Positions 34,601 through 48,473 of a DNA stretch of 64,000 bases are shown piece by piece (the stretch's first letter is position 1; every line of letters begins with the position of its first letter). The position numbers and the translations under genes are program-made. A model generated the notes under the pieces. It did no database searches. It saw only the letters and a program-made list of their open reading frames with translations, and was not told where the DNA came from. The stretch comes from Pholis gunnellus (lineage: Eukaryota; Chordata; Actinopteri; Perciformes; Pholidae): assembly GCA_910591455.2 (NCBI GenBank), contig OU342806.1, positions 13,051,426 through 13,115,425 of the forward strand. Direction: 5' to 3'.

Positions 34601-37600
34601 TTGTTCCTGCCACCAGGCCATCATTCACACTCACATATTAAAGATCCAAGAAGAGGATTTCCTTGAATCAGCCAATCCATAGTTCAGTGTGGGGATACTG
34701 ACATTAAGAGAGCCTGTCAAAATCAACATGTCATCTTTGAAACTGCTAGCAACAACACATAGCAAGACATTTCCATTCGTGTGGATGAGCTTGAGGATAT
34801 TTTTTAAGTCTTACCATATGACTGTTCCAAAAACAACACTTACCTGTGTGAGTGTTTTACACTTAATCAATTCTTTGGTTAGGGTATGACTCAATTTAGT
34901 CAACTAAAGGGAACGTTCTTGATTCACCTTCATGGTTACAAGAATCAATCTGGACTAGGTTGAAAAGGGTAGTAATATATTTTGAACGCTAAAAAAACTA
35001 CTCCCCACACCTCCTTGTAGACTTTATGTAGCAGTATAACAATGTCACCTTCTGCTACTATTAAAGAATAGTTATTATTGGCACAACCACCAGAGGTAGC
35101 TTGTCAGGACAATGTAAACAGGTTGCTTTAATGCTTTATATGAACAAATGACCAATGTTGTAGCTTTTCTGGAAAGAATAGTCTCCAAGACTCAAAAACA
35201 GCTGGTGCTGACCCTTACACTGTCCCACAGACAACAACTTATGCTAGCCAAGATTTTTGGTGTTAATTAAATGTTTGAAGTGGCAAAATCTACCAATCTA
35301 TACGCGCACATCAATGACAATGGAAGCATATTTTGTTAAGTCTTGTTTGCTGCCTCTACCTAAACATAAAATTAACAAAAGGTGCTTCCTCATATTGCCA
35401 TTTTCAAACTAGAAAGTAAATGTATGTTGAAGTATGATGTTTAATGGCTGTTGTATGAAAGTATGAGCTATACTCATATAAAGCTGTACATTAAAACTGT
35501 AGCTCATTATTTAATTTCCCTTGAACAATCAAAAGTAATTAAAAATATTATGTTTATAGATCTGAATGCCGTCCCATCACAGAACATTCTGTACGTCAAA
35601 CATTTTAGGTTCTTAGGTTCAAGTGTGATGGTGGGAATTTTCTCTCGTACTGAGTTACTTCATGGGATTTCCTGGATTGGTAGTTCACACCATGATGGAA
35701 ATGAATACTGGAAAATATAATACAGGGACAACAAAATATGACATTGAGTTTGAGATACACAGGTTAAAATAAATATGTTGCCATGGAGTTTTATTCTGTT
35801 CTTGCCTTTTGTCGGAATATTAGATTATGTCAAATACAGATACTCAGGCACGGTTAAAGGAAAGTCCTTACTGACTATTTAGAGTCCCAAGGAAGTGAGG
35901 AGCTTTTCAGCCAGCACTTTGTCTACTGTGGTATCTGTCAACTTGCTGAAGGGCCGCTAAGAGGCTTCCCCTGGGATCTCTTAGGTGGAGAAAGCCAAAC
36001 TCTCCCTGTCAGGCTAGTATAAATATTTCCTTTGTGTTTATTGTCTATTATGCAAGGGCTGTATCATGTTGGGCTCTATTTTTTGCGAGTTTATGTTTTG
36101 CTGTTTCAGCCTGTCTGGTTAAGGCGATGCTGCTCCACCTGTCTGGTCTGGTTGTGCTTCACTGACAAGATGAAAAGCTGGTTTACGTGTGGCCCTGTTT
36201 CTTCTTGTTCTCTCTCTTTTTACAGGAGGCTGTCAGGTCTCTCCCCAAAAAGAGGATTTTGTCAGTTCCATGTTAGTGTTGGAGTCCTCCATCCCATTCA
36301 TCAAACAGCACCATTTTTTTAAGAGAACTATTGTATCTCTAATGTCAAAGGATATATTAATGGCGGCTATCAAATTATCCCTGGCAATACTGCATTCTCA
36401 CTTTCAACACCATCTGCACATTGGCATAAATCCTGAGATGTGGCTTTGTCCAATTTGGATGAAATTCCCAGCACACTTTGCTTGTCAGACTGACATTTGA
36501 TTCAAATTAGCTTTACATTTTTACACCTGAATAAAGTGTAAAGTTGCTTAATTATTTGAATTCATACACACTACAATCTAAATGCAGCTGCTCTACTGAT
36601 GTGTTCTGTTTCAGGTCTACTCTAATCTAAAACGGATCTAGTAATCGAATCATAACTACAAATCACAGTCTGTGTAATAACTGTAACTCTGTTTGGCAAT
36701 TTACAATATACGCAAGAAAAATAATTGCTTGTCCATTAGTAGAACATTAGTTATTCATGCTCTTGTTTGTGATATTCATGCCTTATAAGGCGTTATGATT
36801 TGTTCTGACCATGCACAGCACCATGTAGGCCAGGCACTGATACGATGACTTGCGTGAGTGAATAAATATGCTTGGCTGCATAGAGCGTTGGGATGCCTGT
36901 CTCAGGGTCTGAGTACATATGATATGACCTGGCATTTGGACCTTGCCAGGGCCCCTTGGCCTGGCTACCTGTTGTGCCCTCTCAGACACCTTTTGCTGGG
37001 AACAAGGTGGTTTGTGATAGAAGACAGCGGTCATCACCATAGTAGCATTGCTTGGCTGTCAGCCAGGTTGAAAGACAGCTTGGCCTGCAGCACACTTAAC
37101 ATCAAGAGGTGCTGTGCATCACAGCATTACTTCACCCTTTAACAGTACCTGCAGACCAGCAAGCTGGAAAGTTAATCTTCTAAGTGAATTTCTTTTAAGT
37201 AGATATTTCCCCAGTTTGTACTTACACTGGGATTTCACGTCTCAGATCAAGGCTGCATGGATATTAGACACCACCATATTTTGCCTGGAGTCATGTGCAC
37301 TCTGCATGTCGGCAGTAAAATGATAGTTCTACTATATGCACTCGTATCGGGGAACTGCAGAAATTACAGTAAGATATGATAACAGTGGTCGCAGGTGCCA
37401 AAAGCTACAGGTGTCTTAAAGCAAAGGTTGTGTTAAGAAATAGTAAGTTACATGGACCTTTATTCTACTGAAATGTCTGCAGACACAGAGGGAGCATGCA
37501 GCAAAGATCCAGGGAGCCGCACAGACTTAGTTACCAAAAATAAATCATTTCAAATACAAGAGATAACATAAAACGTATTCTTAGATAGAAAGAGGGCAAT

Positions 37601-40600
37601 AACAGTAAATAGTGCAATATCTAGATCATTTGTATAAACCATACACAGAGAGAGAGATGGGTTGTGTTTGTATGTTCATTCTTTCTTTTTTTCCTTCTCT
37701 AGAAGAAGAAAATCATAATAACAACATCAGATTGTGAGCACAAATTGAATGAATGACATAAATCAAAAGTGTCTTCCTGTTTTAGATAAGTTACATTTCA
37801 GCCTTGAGATTTTACACACAGAAAATGACAGAGAGAGTTACAAAGAGATTACTATATCCTCTCAGAATACAATCTTTGTTAGTCCGGAGTTAAAGTTATC
37901 TTATCTACCCATGTGAATATCAGCTTGTTATGTTCAGTAGTTCCAGAGATAGTTAAGATGATCTGGGAAAGCTATTTTCTGAGGCAATCTGCTCACATAT
38001 GAGTGTGTATATACACAATACATAACACTGTAAATAATATATATATATGTATATATGTATATAGACTGTGCTGCACTCTATCTTCTCTCACGGAAGGTGT
38101 ACGAGGAAATTTAATTTTAGTTTATTATGATACAGGGAGGTAGGTTTAGTTGTATTTAACAAATGTGATAAAAGTTACTTTCTTTCAGGCAAGGGCTGTG
38201 CAAGGTGTTCAAGTGTGAACACACTTCGCACCATGAGACATGTATAGGGGCTGTTGGATTAGTCATTAAGCTTTCATCTTAACGACTCAGTTACTGCATC
38301 CTATGCAGAGGTTCCCCAAATACAGATTTATTTGCCAGCTGTATTTGCAGTAGTTGTCAAAGGTGGTAATGCACAAATGCAATTTGCATTTTCAGAGCAT
38401 TTACAATACCCATGTTAAAAATACTATACCAACAGTGACACTAAAGGCGTATAGTCCAAAACTAAGGAAACACTGCTGCCGTTACTAGCCAGCTATGCTG
38501 CATTATACTCTCTACCACCAACCTCCTACATCTTCTCTTTGCTGACATTTTCTACAACCTTCCTGACCTCCCATCATGTAATGAAAATGCTGAATCACAT
38601 CACCATAGGATAACCCTGATGCCCTTTTCTGAAGACGTCACATCCACCCAACAAAAGTACTGGAACAGAAGCTAACACTAACAGGAAGTCTGTTTTTAGC
38701 AGGAAGTGGACACTTACTAATAGTGATAGAGGACGTTTGTCCCCGGTGAGCTGCAGGGAATTGGTAGATTTAGCTGACATTACAGTCCATCTGGCAGGCA
38801 GAGCCATTCACCCTTACAGCATTATATACAGAATAAGATGATTTATGCTTAAGACCTGGATGGGTGACAGTTTGTCAGAGGGACAGGAAATGTTATTTTC
38901 AGCTCCTCAACATCAGCATTGAGGGGTCCCTGTTGAGCGCATGTATGCAATGTCACACTGTGATTTTTGTTGTTGTTTTATTTCAGTAGAAGTTTTCTTG
39001 TTCCTGCTGGACTGGTCAGTTTTGCTGACAGTCAGAGCAGCACATGTTGAGCATGTTTTTTCTATGAGAAACACTGATCTGTATTGATAGTTTAATTATT
39101 GTTAACAACACAGCTAATTGTTAAGGATTTTATCTGTGCTCATGATTGCTCATAATCCAAATTCTATGAGCACAGGGGAACCCACTAATAGGTAATGGGA
39201 TTCACCACTCTCCTCTGCAGGGCAGCAATCAAAAACTGTCCCTGTAGAGGTAGTTTACATATGTAACCATGGTTCTCCGAGTGAAGAGTTTATCACTTTA
39301 GCTGGAGGCAGCTCCAAGACTCTTTCCATCAAAATTGCAACCATGGTTTCAGGTGTTTGGTCTTATTATCCACATCACCAGACCACTGTGAATATATCAA
39401 ACATGTAAATGTGAGATGGCGTCTTTGCTCAGAGAACTATGGATGGGGCTTTGTATTATGCAATTAACACTTTATCATGATGTTTTGACCGATTGAATCA
39501 TAAAGTGCTCTGACGCTTACGAAAGTTGTATTGATACTGTCTTCACTTTGCGAGCAGGTGGAGAGGCATCATGGGAAAGCCAAAGCCTGTAACACAAACA
39601 TGGTCAGACGACAATGAACAATATCACTTCCTCTCTGAAGAATTACTGGAATGTGGTGACAGGTCATCAGTGTTTAACAGAATCATGCTAATAAACATGG
39701 AGTCTGACTCTCTATGACTCATTATCCACATTATTCTGTGGAGGCAAACAGTTCTCACGCTGTTATTTTTGCGTTTTTTCGTGAAGTAATTTTCCTCTTG
39801 AGGAATCACTCGAGGAATTATGTGATTGGATTTCTTTTGATGTGATGTTTTGACATTTCTCATGTAATGCGATGTGATTTGTGACATGTGAAACAGCATT
39901 TCACATGTGATGATACACATGTAAGCTTACATGATTTTTGGACATTAACCATGGAAACGGGATATATGTTTTTATATTTTTGAAACATGAAAATCAGACT
40001 TCTACATCTATTTTGAAGGGGGTCAACTACAAACTTTCGGTACAACATATTTTGTTGAATTAATAAATCATAGTTTATCATAGCATCATATTCAGTTTAA
40101 TCATTGTACCACAGCAGAACATAATGTTGCATGCTGAATTATAATTTGTAGGCCAATGTGCAAAGTTAACGCTGACTTTGAATGTCCCAATGAATGATCT
40201 GGGCAATAATGTTTTTGAGTTGGTCTAAGCTGTAAAATGCCAGTGGCAAGAGATAGTAAAGGCAGTGTGTTTGAGAACACTTACCACATACTACACTTGT
40301 TTTGGCCACCGAGACTCTTCCCATAATAAATATTTATGAGTCAGCCCATTCCGAAAAATCGACTCTAAGATATGTCATTAGTGAACAAACCTTTTCGGTT
40401 ACTTTTAGGCCTTTTTTTCTTCTGATGGTTGAAAGGTCTATTAAACACTCTCATTAAACAAGTAAATCAATAATCCTTTTAGATAAATATTTGTCCTTGT
40501 GTCACAGATCCTTATTTGTCATAAATGGCAAAGTTAAAGCAGTGCCAGGCCTTCATCACTGTAAAGCTACTAATACATTGTTACAGTATTAGTATTCCAT

Positions 40601-42199
40601 TTGAATGATACTTTTAAATGTTGATTCTCAACTCAGGGGTGTTGCTCTTGAGAGATGCTGTGAGATGTTCACAGCAGCTGTTACAGGAATAGGGAATGTT
40701 GCAGGGCCTGTTGATACAGACATAATCACGGACTGTGCAGTTCAGATTAAGTAAAAGTACACCACGTTAGGAGTATGGTGGCCTCAATGGCTCTCTTTGC
40801 AGGATTTAGCCAGAAGACTTCACTGTCATCATATTCCCCTTTTAGAATTTTTCTTCCATCCTTAGCTCCTAGTTTATTTCCTTGCCTTGCACTTCTCTCT
40901 GTCTTTCCTTTGTTAGGACATTGTGGCTGAAACCTGCTCCTGAGAGCTGACCTAAAATATTTATGATAGTTATTTTGCTACAATAACAATTGGTCTGTAC
41001 CAACAGTTTGGGCTAAATTCCTTACATGACAAAAAGGGTTCTGTGGAGAGTCAGCTTTTTGATGAAGTTGTAGCCTTTTATATATTCTATGGCGGTATTC
41101 CAAAGCATTTAAATACTCCCAGATTTACGATAAGCAACTTGTTAAAGTCGTTGAAAGCTATTTTGATATGCTCCACAATGAAAACCAGGACAGTATGTAG
41201 AAGCCCAGACTTTACTCGCAGCACATTGCGATGCCATAAAGAATGTCCCTGCCATGAAAAATACCTACACACTTGTGTATTATCTTCAGCATTGGCACAC
41301 CCATGAAGTTCCACCTGTGCTATACCACCTTTACCTAAATCCGAGTGAGATCCCTTGTGAATATTTTATGGAATGTAATTGAACAGAGCTGTGGCACCAT
41401 ATTAAAATGAATGTCATGTTTGTGTCTGCTGCATATTTTCACCCATGATTGTAATGGAAATGATCATGTGCCTGAGCCTGCATATAAAGAGAAGCTGCTC
41501 CTCAGCTAAGTGTCTGGGATGCTAATGGCTAGATGTTTTATGGCCTGAGACACACAGAGGAGAGCAAGGGAGGTGTAATGGCAGAATATACTACACCCTC
41601 TCTGTGGAGCAGACACCTGGCTAATGCTCTGCATATATATTCCTCTTGTTTTGTAACTCAAACCTTGCTTAGGTGGATATTTAAGGTGAATATTTTGTTT
41701 TGGGTACATTGCACTGAATGTTATTCTAAACATCAACATTCCGGGAAAAATAAAGTTGTGCGTCAGAGAGAAGGGGCTGAATTGGTTGATCTGATTGGAA
41801 GACATGATCAGTGAGTGTATGCCCATACTCACTTTTTCATCTATAAATCTTAATATTGTGGGTCAACCCTCTTTTAGATTATATTTATATTCCACAGCGT
41901 TTACATCAAGCCGTCTTATTACCTTCAATTAACATTTGATTGATGTTTAATTTTACATCACGGTAAAAAGCTATGTACAGTAAATACCAGAATAGAACGT
42001 GTAAAACTTCTTGGTCAATAAGAGCAAAGACAATGACAAGAGCTGAAATGGTGGTCTATGATAACATTAGACAAAGGCTATTTGGGCACCCGTTGATAGA
42101 TAACGTCGATGCCAACTTAGAATTTTCAAACAGCCATTTCACTAACTAATGATCAAACATAAGACAGCAAACCCCACCCACCCCAATGCACTGCACATC
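31689..42199. other. Long mostly unique noncoding stretch
   Basis: I found no supported exon or full-length element. Minor items are a TA/TATG tract at 38038-38062 and a GC-balanced block at 36860-37100 that includes a short CCTGGCA/TGCCAGG hairpin at about 36929-36951. Open frames of 60-103 codons occur on both strands at about the rate expected by chance, and none shows a domain. Confidence 0.5.
39765..39935. repeat. ATGTGAT/CATGTG-rich patch with a 10-bp hairpin
   Basis: Variants of ATGTGAT recur several times. ACATGTGAAA (39884-39893) and TTTCACATGT (39899-39908) form a perfect 10-bp stem with a 5-base loop. It could be the edge of a palindromic repeat family or a cluster of bHLH/E-box-like CACATG sites. 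Confidence 0.45.
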
Positions 42200-42515
42200 A
42201 GCACATTAATTGTCCTCCCTTGGAGATACTGCCGAACTTTGTAGCAAAGTGTGGAGGCAGGTTCAGCGATGACAACCATATGGCTGTTATTATTGAATGA
42301 ATACACAGTAACGCCTCATTAAACATGAACCCAACAGAGTCTTTTGTCACTGCAGCTAACAGGGGCTGCCTGTCTGCCGCAACATGGGCCCAGGCCGGGC
42401 GGGTCTGTGCTGCAGAAGGCCTCCCCTGGCACGCTGCTCTATCAGGAAGGCAGAAAACAGATGGGGGAGTTGAGTAGCGCCAAAGGCCACACATGCCCCA
42501 ACTTAAGTACATACA
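42200..42515. promoter_or_regulatory. GC-richer block, candidate conserved noncoding element
   Basis: The part from about 42340 to 42510 is markedly richer in G and C than its flanks (GGGCCCAGGCCGGGCGGGTC). Overlapping open frames exist on both strands (minus 42512-42198, plus 42344-42682), but neither has a recognisable domain or clear splice sites. It could be a conserved element or an unrecognised exon. Confidence 0.25.
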
Positions 42516-42954
42516 TGTGGGCAGAGAGTTTTCGCATGAGAATATATTATGACTCTCATAATAATAGTAATAATAAAAATTATGAGCAGATGATTATTCA
42601 CATAGAGTGGCCCCGTAAAGTGCCTTGGGGATTTTTTATTTATTTTGACGGGTCCTCTGAGAATACTGCACACACGCATTAGTGAGGCCAGCTGTCCCTT
42701 TTTAGGTAACAGTTCAGTATTTTGTTCAAGGACACCTGAGAAACGGCCATGTGGCCTGGTGAACATCCTTGAGTGAAGAAATGCGCAATAGTGGTCAGTG
42801 TATGAACTCTCTTTTCATTTATCAGCTGAACTTGACTGATATGTTACCAATGATGTCAGCCCGTGAAGTTGGAATGAAGAAACTTTTCTTCCTCATCAGC
42901 TCTCACCATCACATTGTGAAGGCAAGTAAACTCGGCTATTGCCGGTTGTTATTC

Positions 42955-43297
42955 TACTATATCCACTGCTGCTATTATTCATACTCATAATTTTTCCATC
43001 ATTATTATACTCATATGAATCATTTCTGTCATATGCATTGAATGTGTTGTAACTCTGTTATGTTCATTCTGTACACATGTGATCTATTGCATTTCTGTCC
43101 ATCCTGTAAGAGGGATCCCTCCTTGCTCTCCCTAAGGTTTCTTCCTTTTTTTCCCCCTGTTGAAGTTTTTTTGGGGGGAGTTTTTCCTGTACCGATGTGA
43201 GAGTCCCGGGACAGAGGATAAAGCATGTGTATAGATTGTAAAGCCCTCTGAGGCAAATTTGTGATTTTGGGCTTTACAAATTAAATTGAATTAAAAG
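42955..43297 (+). mobile_element. 3' tail of a teleost non-LTR retrotransposon
   Basis: The block contains CTGTACACATGTGATCTATTGC, GAGGGATCCCTCCTTGCTCT, a T/G-rich GTTTTTTTGGGGGGAGTTTT, then TAAAGCCCTCTGAGGCAAAT. It ends GGGCTTTACAAATTAAATTG followed by an A-rich terminus. This is a widely dispersed teleost LINE 3' untranslated region, recognised from memory. I think it is L2/CR1- or RTE-related but cannot decide. No reverse-transcriptase frame adjoins it, so the copy is strongly 5'-truncated. Confidence 0.7.
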
Positions 43298-44767
43298 TCA
43301 GCAATTAGATTGTAGTTTGACTTGCATTTGCATCGTGTAGCTACCATACAGTGTATATACAAAATGCCTTCGTTTTGTGAAGGATAACCATGTCCTAAAG
43401 GTAAACCCCTGTGTTGTTCACTCTCTGTGTCATGATAGGGAGATCCCATTTAGCAGCACTGCAAACTAGGTGACTGTTGTAATGTTTTTGTTAAACTGCC
43501 TCATCTGACACGGAAAAACCACGAGGAGAGAATTGTGCCTAATCTCCAGCTATATTTAAAATTAGGTTTCATTCATAATAAGTAAAACAAATCCTGATTA
43601 TTCCTTGTTTTGTGTCAACTGACAGTGGTTTTCTTCTCCATGTTGAGAAAAATCCGATGCTCCTTGTTTAAGGCCTCGTTAGCTGAAATGCACTTCACCT
43701 GGTGCTGGCAGTTTAGGTAATTAGAGCCTTGCAAAGCCCAACACTTCAGCTGGAGAGTGTGAGCCAGTGAAGGCAACCCTTACTGCTGATCTCCTCTCCA
43801 AAGTCTAGCCAACTGTTTCTGTTTCCATTGCTCGATTCCCTCTATTCTCTAGAAAAACAGGCTTGTTTACTCTCTACCTTAAACGCCACTTTAATTTGTG
43901 GTTTTAGCTAATTTGCTATTTAACTAGTTTCAGATGCAGCAGACTGCTCCTGAATCATTTGTGATTCTTGAAGAATATAAATGGTTTGATTTGATTTAAT
44001 AATCAAGGAATCCGTTTGGTAAATAGGTGTTTCTTTACTTTACGATAATTGGGATCATTAAGTGTGAGAACATGACAAATATTAACATTGTTACGCATGA
44101 CTTTGTTCAAAAGCATTATCAACAAAAGCTATGTTTCTGACCTGTTAGCAATAAAAATAAAATGGACTGGCTGTTTTTTTTAACAGTACAAACTGGCTCC
44201 CATCAATCAGCCTGATTAAGAATTTAAGAATAGATTTTAGACATGTAACTGTGAAAAACCCTTGATTAGGACCTAGCACTAAGTAGCCTCCTTGGCCTTT
44301 TGATTCCCAAAGAGCTCAGATATGGCTTACAATCCTCAAACAGCGTCCTTTAATTGCACATTATCTGGTAGACCTACAGTATCAATAGGCTATGTAAAGC
44401 AGCTGATTCATTATTATGCTTACTTTTTCCGACTCTGCCACCCAGGAGATTCAGAGAAGAAATTGTGTTCGCTTCACAGGGCGCACTTTTCAAAGTTAAC
44501 AATATGACAATCACAGTTTTGTGTATTTTCCAAGTCAGAAATAAAACTGACTATTCCGTCAGTTAGGACAAGGAGCCATATTATATACATAGATAATTGA
44601 AACTGCAGCTTTCAGCAGGCTTGTTAAATAGCTTCAGTATGTCAAGCATCAACTGGGAAATACTCAAATATCATTCTGAAGTGTTTGCAAAATCTGGTTT
44701 TGATGTTGAACTGTTCTCAATCATAGATAGCTATAGGTGTGATACTCTGTTAGTTGATGTTTGGCAG
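43298..44767. other. Unique noncoding sequence
   Basis: It is AT-rich. No gene or element was recognised. Confidence 0.55.
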
Positions 44768-44890
44768 ACTAAGGGTGCATTCACACCTACCCTGTTGTTT
44801 GTCAAGAACCATCGTAGACAAGTTTTTGTCTTTAATTTAGATTTTGGATCCCTCTCCAATTACCTTCACACCGGGAGCCAGGTGTGTTAA
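44768..44890. mobile_element. DNA-transposon fragment (GGTGCATTCACACCTACC edge)
   Basis: AAGGGTGCATTCACACCTACCCTGTT resembles the terminal segment of a common teleost DNA transposon. A TTCACACC recurs near 44867. The remainder is not recognisable. The plus-strand frame at 44597-44890 crosses this edge and is unlikely to be a gene. Confidence 0.4.
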
Positions 44891-45293
44891 ATTCTGCCAC
44901 TTTTTGTTGTGCCACTTTTCACAAAGAAATTAGAAGTCGTGAAGAAAAACATTCCGTAGTTGATGTGTGTCCATATATGTGTATCCATCCATGGTTCACA
45001 CTCATGTATACAAGATTTTGCCTTGAGCAACCAGTGAGCAGTCTATCCCATGAGCATAACCCTTGATAATCTATACTTTACATAGGCAAAATGCCCTGTG
45101 CTATAATCCTGTGTTGAACTCCGACAACGTGGGACACGCCAGCTCAAGAGTAGGTTGGAGGGTAAGAAAAGTAAAAGAAAATGACAATTCTAATGACACA
45201 TGAGTTAAGATAAATATAATTGACTGCACTGTTAACCAAAAGAACATGTGAAAAATAATGCTGCACTTTGCATTTGCATTATTCATTATAAGC

Positions 45294-45333
45294 ATAAGGA
45301 GATGCTATCAGATGTCAACGTGCATCTCCTTAT
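45294..45333. repeat. Perfect 12-bp hairpin with 16-base loop
   Basis: ATAAGGAGATGC (45294-45305) pairs exactly with GCATCTCCTTAT (45322-45333). The stem does not extend outward, so it is shorter than a typical microRNA precursor. Confidence 0.75.
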
Positions 45334-46620
45334 AACTACAAATCATTTGAGGACATTTTCTGCAGAAAATACATGTATTTTCATCATACTATTCTGTTCT
45401 CTATTATAATGAAACCTCACCACAACTCACCTGTGAAAGGTATATTTCCAACATTTTGCACATGCCTTCTTGGTGTGGATTTGCGTCATGTTTCATGCAT
45501 GGTCTTGAGGTGCTGAATTGTTTTAATATGTCAATTACCATCTATTTCCTCTCTGAATTCTATCCTTCATTATTAGAGGACTCAAACTTTTAACAGCCCT
45601 CACTTCTGAAGTTGTTTATGTATCAATTAATTATATACTGGATTAAAAAGAATAGTAAATGCTATATTAAAAACAAAAACATGAACTAAATCAGGCCGGT
45701 GAACTTGACATTTTCTAGGGATTTGGAATTTAATTCAAATTAGAGCTTTAATAATGAAATCAAATACTGTAAAGGGTATGTGGCAGTTTGCAGGAAGTAG
45801 AGTGTTAATTTTGTTTACCTGAGCCATAGCACACATTAGCATCTCTACAGGAAGGAAATCCAACAGGACAATGTGAAAACAGTCACCTGCCTCCACATCC
45901 CTACTGCATAATTTGCACCCGCATTTCCATATATATATTTTTCTTTATATGCTAACTTAAAATGTGAGTCATCTGTCGCCCTGCCAGTAAATGGATTTGT
46001 CACTAATTTAAATAAAATGTTGGGATGGCTTTTTTTTACACTTTTCTCATTAATTTCTCGCTTCTCCTCTCCTTCGGTTTCCTTTTCCTTTCCTCAGTTT
46101 GGAATACAGGCTAAAACATAGCCATTGTTAAGTGTCTGGTTCAAACTGACTTTTTACATGTCTTTGTTCATTGGATAGTTTTGTTGACTGCATTATCAGC
46201 AGTAAATGGATTCGTTGGGGGAGATCTGAGAGGAAGCACTGATTGCTCTCTGGGAAGACACTTGAGCACCTCGGGTGTTGCAACAATCCAATGATCATGC
46301 AGATTGCTAGTTTAATTTGTGTCTGTGCTTTGAAAAGTGACAAAGTATCACTCCAATCATGCTATAATTGGAACTCTAATGTTTCAAACTTGCAGAAAAC
46401 TACAGGTTCACTGACATAATCCATTCTCCAAGCAGTGAGACATTCCTAATTATCTATTCTTTGGAATGACAAGAAGAGAGACAGTGAGAGGCAAAGGGGG
46501 CGTAGTGTATTATTTCACTATATTGCACTCTGACCCCTCAAGCGAAAAGCACTCATGCATGTACTGTGTGTCTCTATGATATTCCAAGTGATAGGTCTTA
46601 TGTGTATATATATCTTATGC
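45334..46620. other. Unique noncoding sequence
   Basis: No gene or element was recognised. Frames are short. Confidence 0.55.
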
Positions 46621-47189
46621 ACTGTAAAAAAGGATTTGAGGTTCTAGTGTATTCAGCTCATTTCCCTAAGTCAGTTCAACTATAGTGCTGGGTGTACTTG
46701 AAATATAAAGTTCAACTGTGCCCAACTAATCACTACAGTGTAGGCAATACAGATTTCCCAGCTTACTCAACTGTATGTGTGGCCCCTGCAAAAGCACGTG
46801 GGCAACCCCACACAGTAAACAACGGCAGCCCAACATTAGGTTGACATGCACCTAAAGAAAACTCCATTTTGGATGAGGAGTTGCCAAGGTAAGAACAACA
46901 TTTTACCCTGCTTGTATTCATCAAAATGCTTGTTAAATTAATTGTTGAATAGGAGAACTTGATAAATCTTACACAGTTTGCAAAGTATACCTTGTAGCAG
47001 TAGTTTATAGTGACTTAAAACACCATTGTTTATGGCCAAGTTTAGCTAGCAGTAGTAATGCTAGTTAGCTATTGTAGTTAACAAAGCTAAACTATAGATT
47101 TTGCATTTTATTCCCTATTGCTGAGTGTGTGATTTTCAGCTCATAAATCATTTTTCAAGTAACAATTTAGACTTTTCACATAGTTATTT

Positions 47190-48260
47190 ATCAGCTTTTT
47201 GGCTGTGTTCGTGGTAGTGGGGATGGGGGATGGTGAGGGGGCTCATTCGCTGGCAAACCTTTATCACGCGAGCTCCGATCATGCATTATTCTCCGATACA
47301 CCAGAGGGCGTTCAAACCAAAATGTCCTGTGAAGTATTAAGAAGACAATGAGTGTAACCGGCAAAACCAACCACCACAATGCCGAATTCTGATTAACCGT
47401 AAACTCGTATCGCATATTCACGGACTATTGCAATATTGCCTTTATATGAGCACTGTCATGAAATAAGGCAAATACTACAGTGAAACAAAGGTATAATATG
47501 CTGTACTATTTGATTTGGCTGTAAAATATATATAGTCAAATGTAGATTTATAAGACTACCCGTTTCTAAATCATCTAAAAAATAATTTGCCTTCGTTGTA
47601 TAATGCCAAGACATGTTAATAGTACTTGTATTAGTGGAATATAGCAGTCACGTCTAAAAAAGTATTTTTCTACCTGCCCACGCGTCCTTTTCTGGCGCTA
47701 TCGCCGGTTTCACTACTGCGACCATAAACAACTCATGCAGCGCTTTTGCTGAGCTTTCGGTCCGGTACGATAACCTTACATAAGTAACGTTAGCGTAATG
47801 TGTATTTATGTAGACGTTATACCAGTCCAAAAAGAGAAACACAATTTCATAAGTGTGAGTTTTACACAAAGTTTTGGCAGCACACAAATTGTCTGAGCAC
47901 GGCTAACGGTTAGTTAACACTCAGTTTACCACGATTTGTGTCTAAATGTATGCCGAAATGGTTCAACTGGAGTCTGGTTTGTATGTGGATAACGGTACAC
48001 TTCAAACTTTAATTTACTTCGGTATTACCCGAACGTGTCAGTTAGCGAGCGGTTCAAAACCAAAATAAAGCCGGTCTCCTCTCAGCTTTCAAGCCGCCTC
48101 CCACTGCAGAATGCCGGTGTTTATCGCTGCACATATGCCTCCCTTCTCCTCGTGACAATACCGAAGTACTTGAGCCCCGCTACAGTGTGCCTTCACGTGT
48201 GCTTTTCACTCAGTTGTGCCTGTCCTGTAAAATCGAGCTAAAGCTACTGCCCGGTTATGA
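47190..48260. promoter_or_regulatory. CpG-dense promoter-like block
   Basis: CG dinucleotides are clearly over-represented compared with neighbouring sequence (TATCACGCGAGCTCCGATC, GCCCACGCGTCC, CTTTCGGTCCGGTACGATAACC, TAACGTTAGCG). The block sits upstream of the splice acceptor at 48473 and the zinc-finger exon, so a 5' untranslated exon and promoter for that transcript is the natural reading. Short plus-strand (48035-48241) and minus-strand (47887-47654) frames within it have no recognisable domain and would be untranslated or incidental. Confidence 0.45.
47191..47421 (-). other. Short antisense frame with one predicted membrane segment
   Basis: The 76-codon frame starts MNMRYEFTVNQNS and has a hydrophobic run at residues 14-30 (ALWWLVLPVTLIVFLIL). 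A basic Arg-rich stretch and a Pro/His-rich tail follow. It is divergent to the zinc-finger exon and begins in the CpG-dense block, so it could be a bidirectional-promoter product. I recognise no family, and chance is a real alternative at this length. Confidence 0.15.
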
Positions 48261-48473
48261 TCTTTTCATATGACTGTTCACTGTGAAATAAGTTTGAAGT
48301 TATTACCGTTTCCAAATACTTGCATAGATAAATCGAAACACAGCTTTATAGGTACATTTATTGCTGTGGCTGTTTATAGTTTAGGTCCATGAATGACTGA
48401 TACAGACACACAGAAAGTCATTTTGTAGTCGTGTATGGGGATCTCATTCTGACTTGATTTTCTTTTTCTTCAG

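Noticed and set aside
36930..36951. CCTGGCA/TGCCAGG inverted pair considered as a microRNA hairpin
   Set aside because: The stem is only 7 bp and does not extend.
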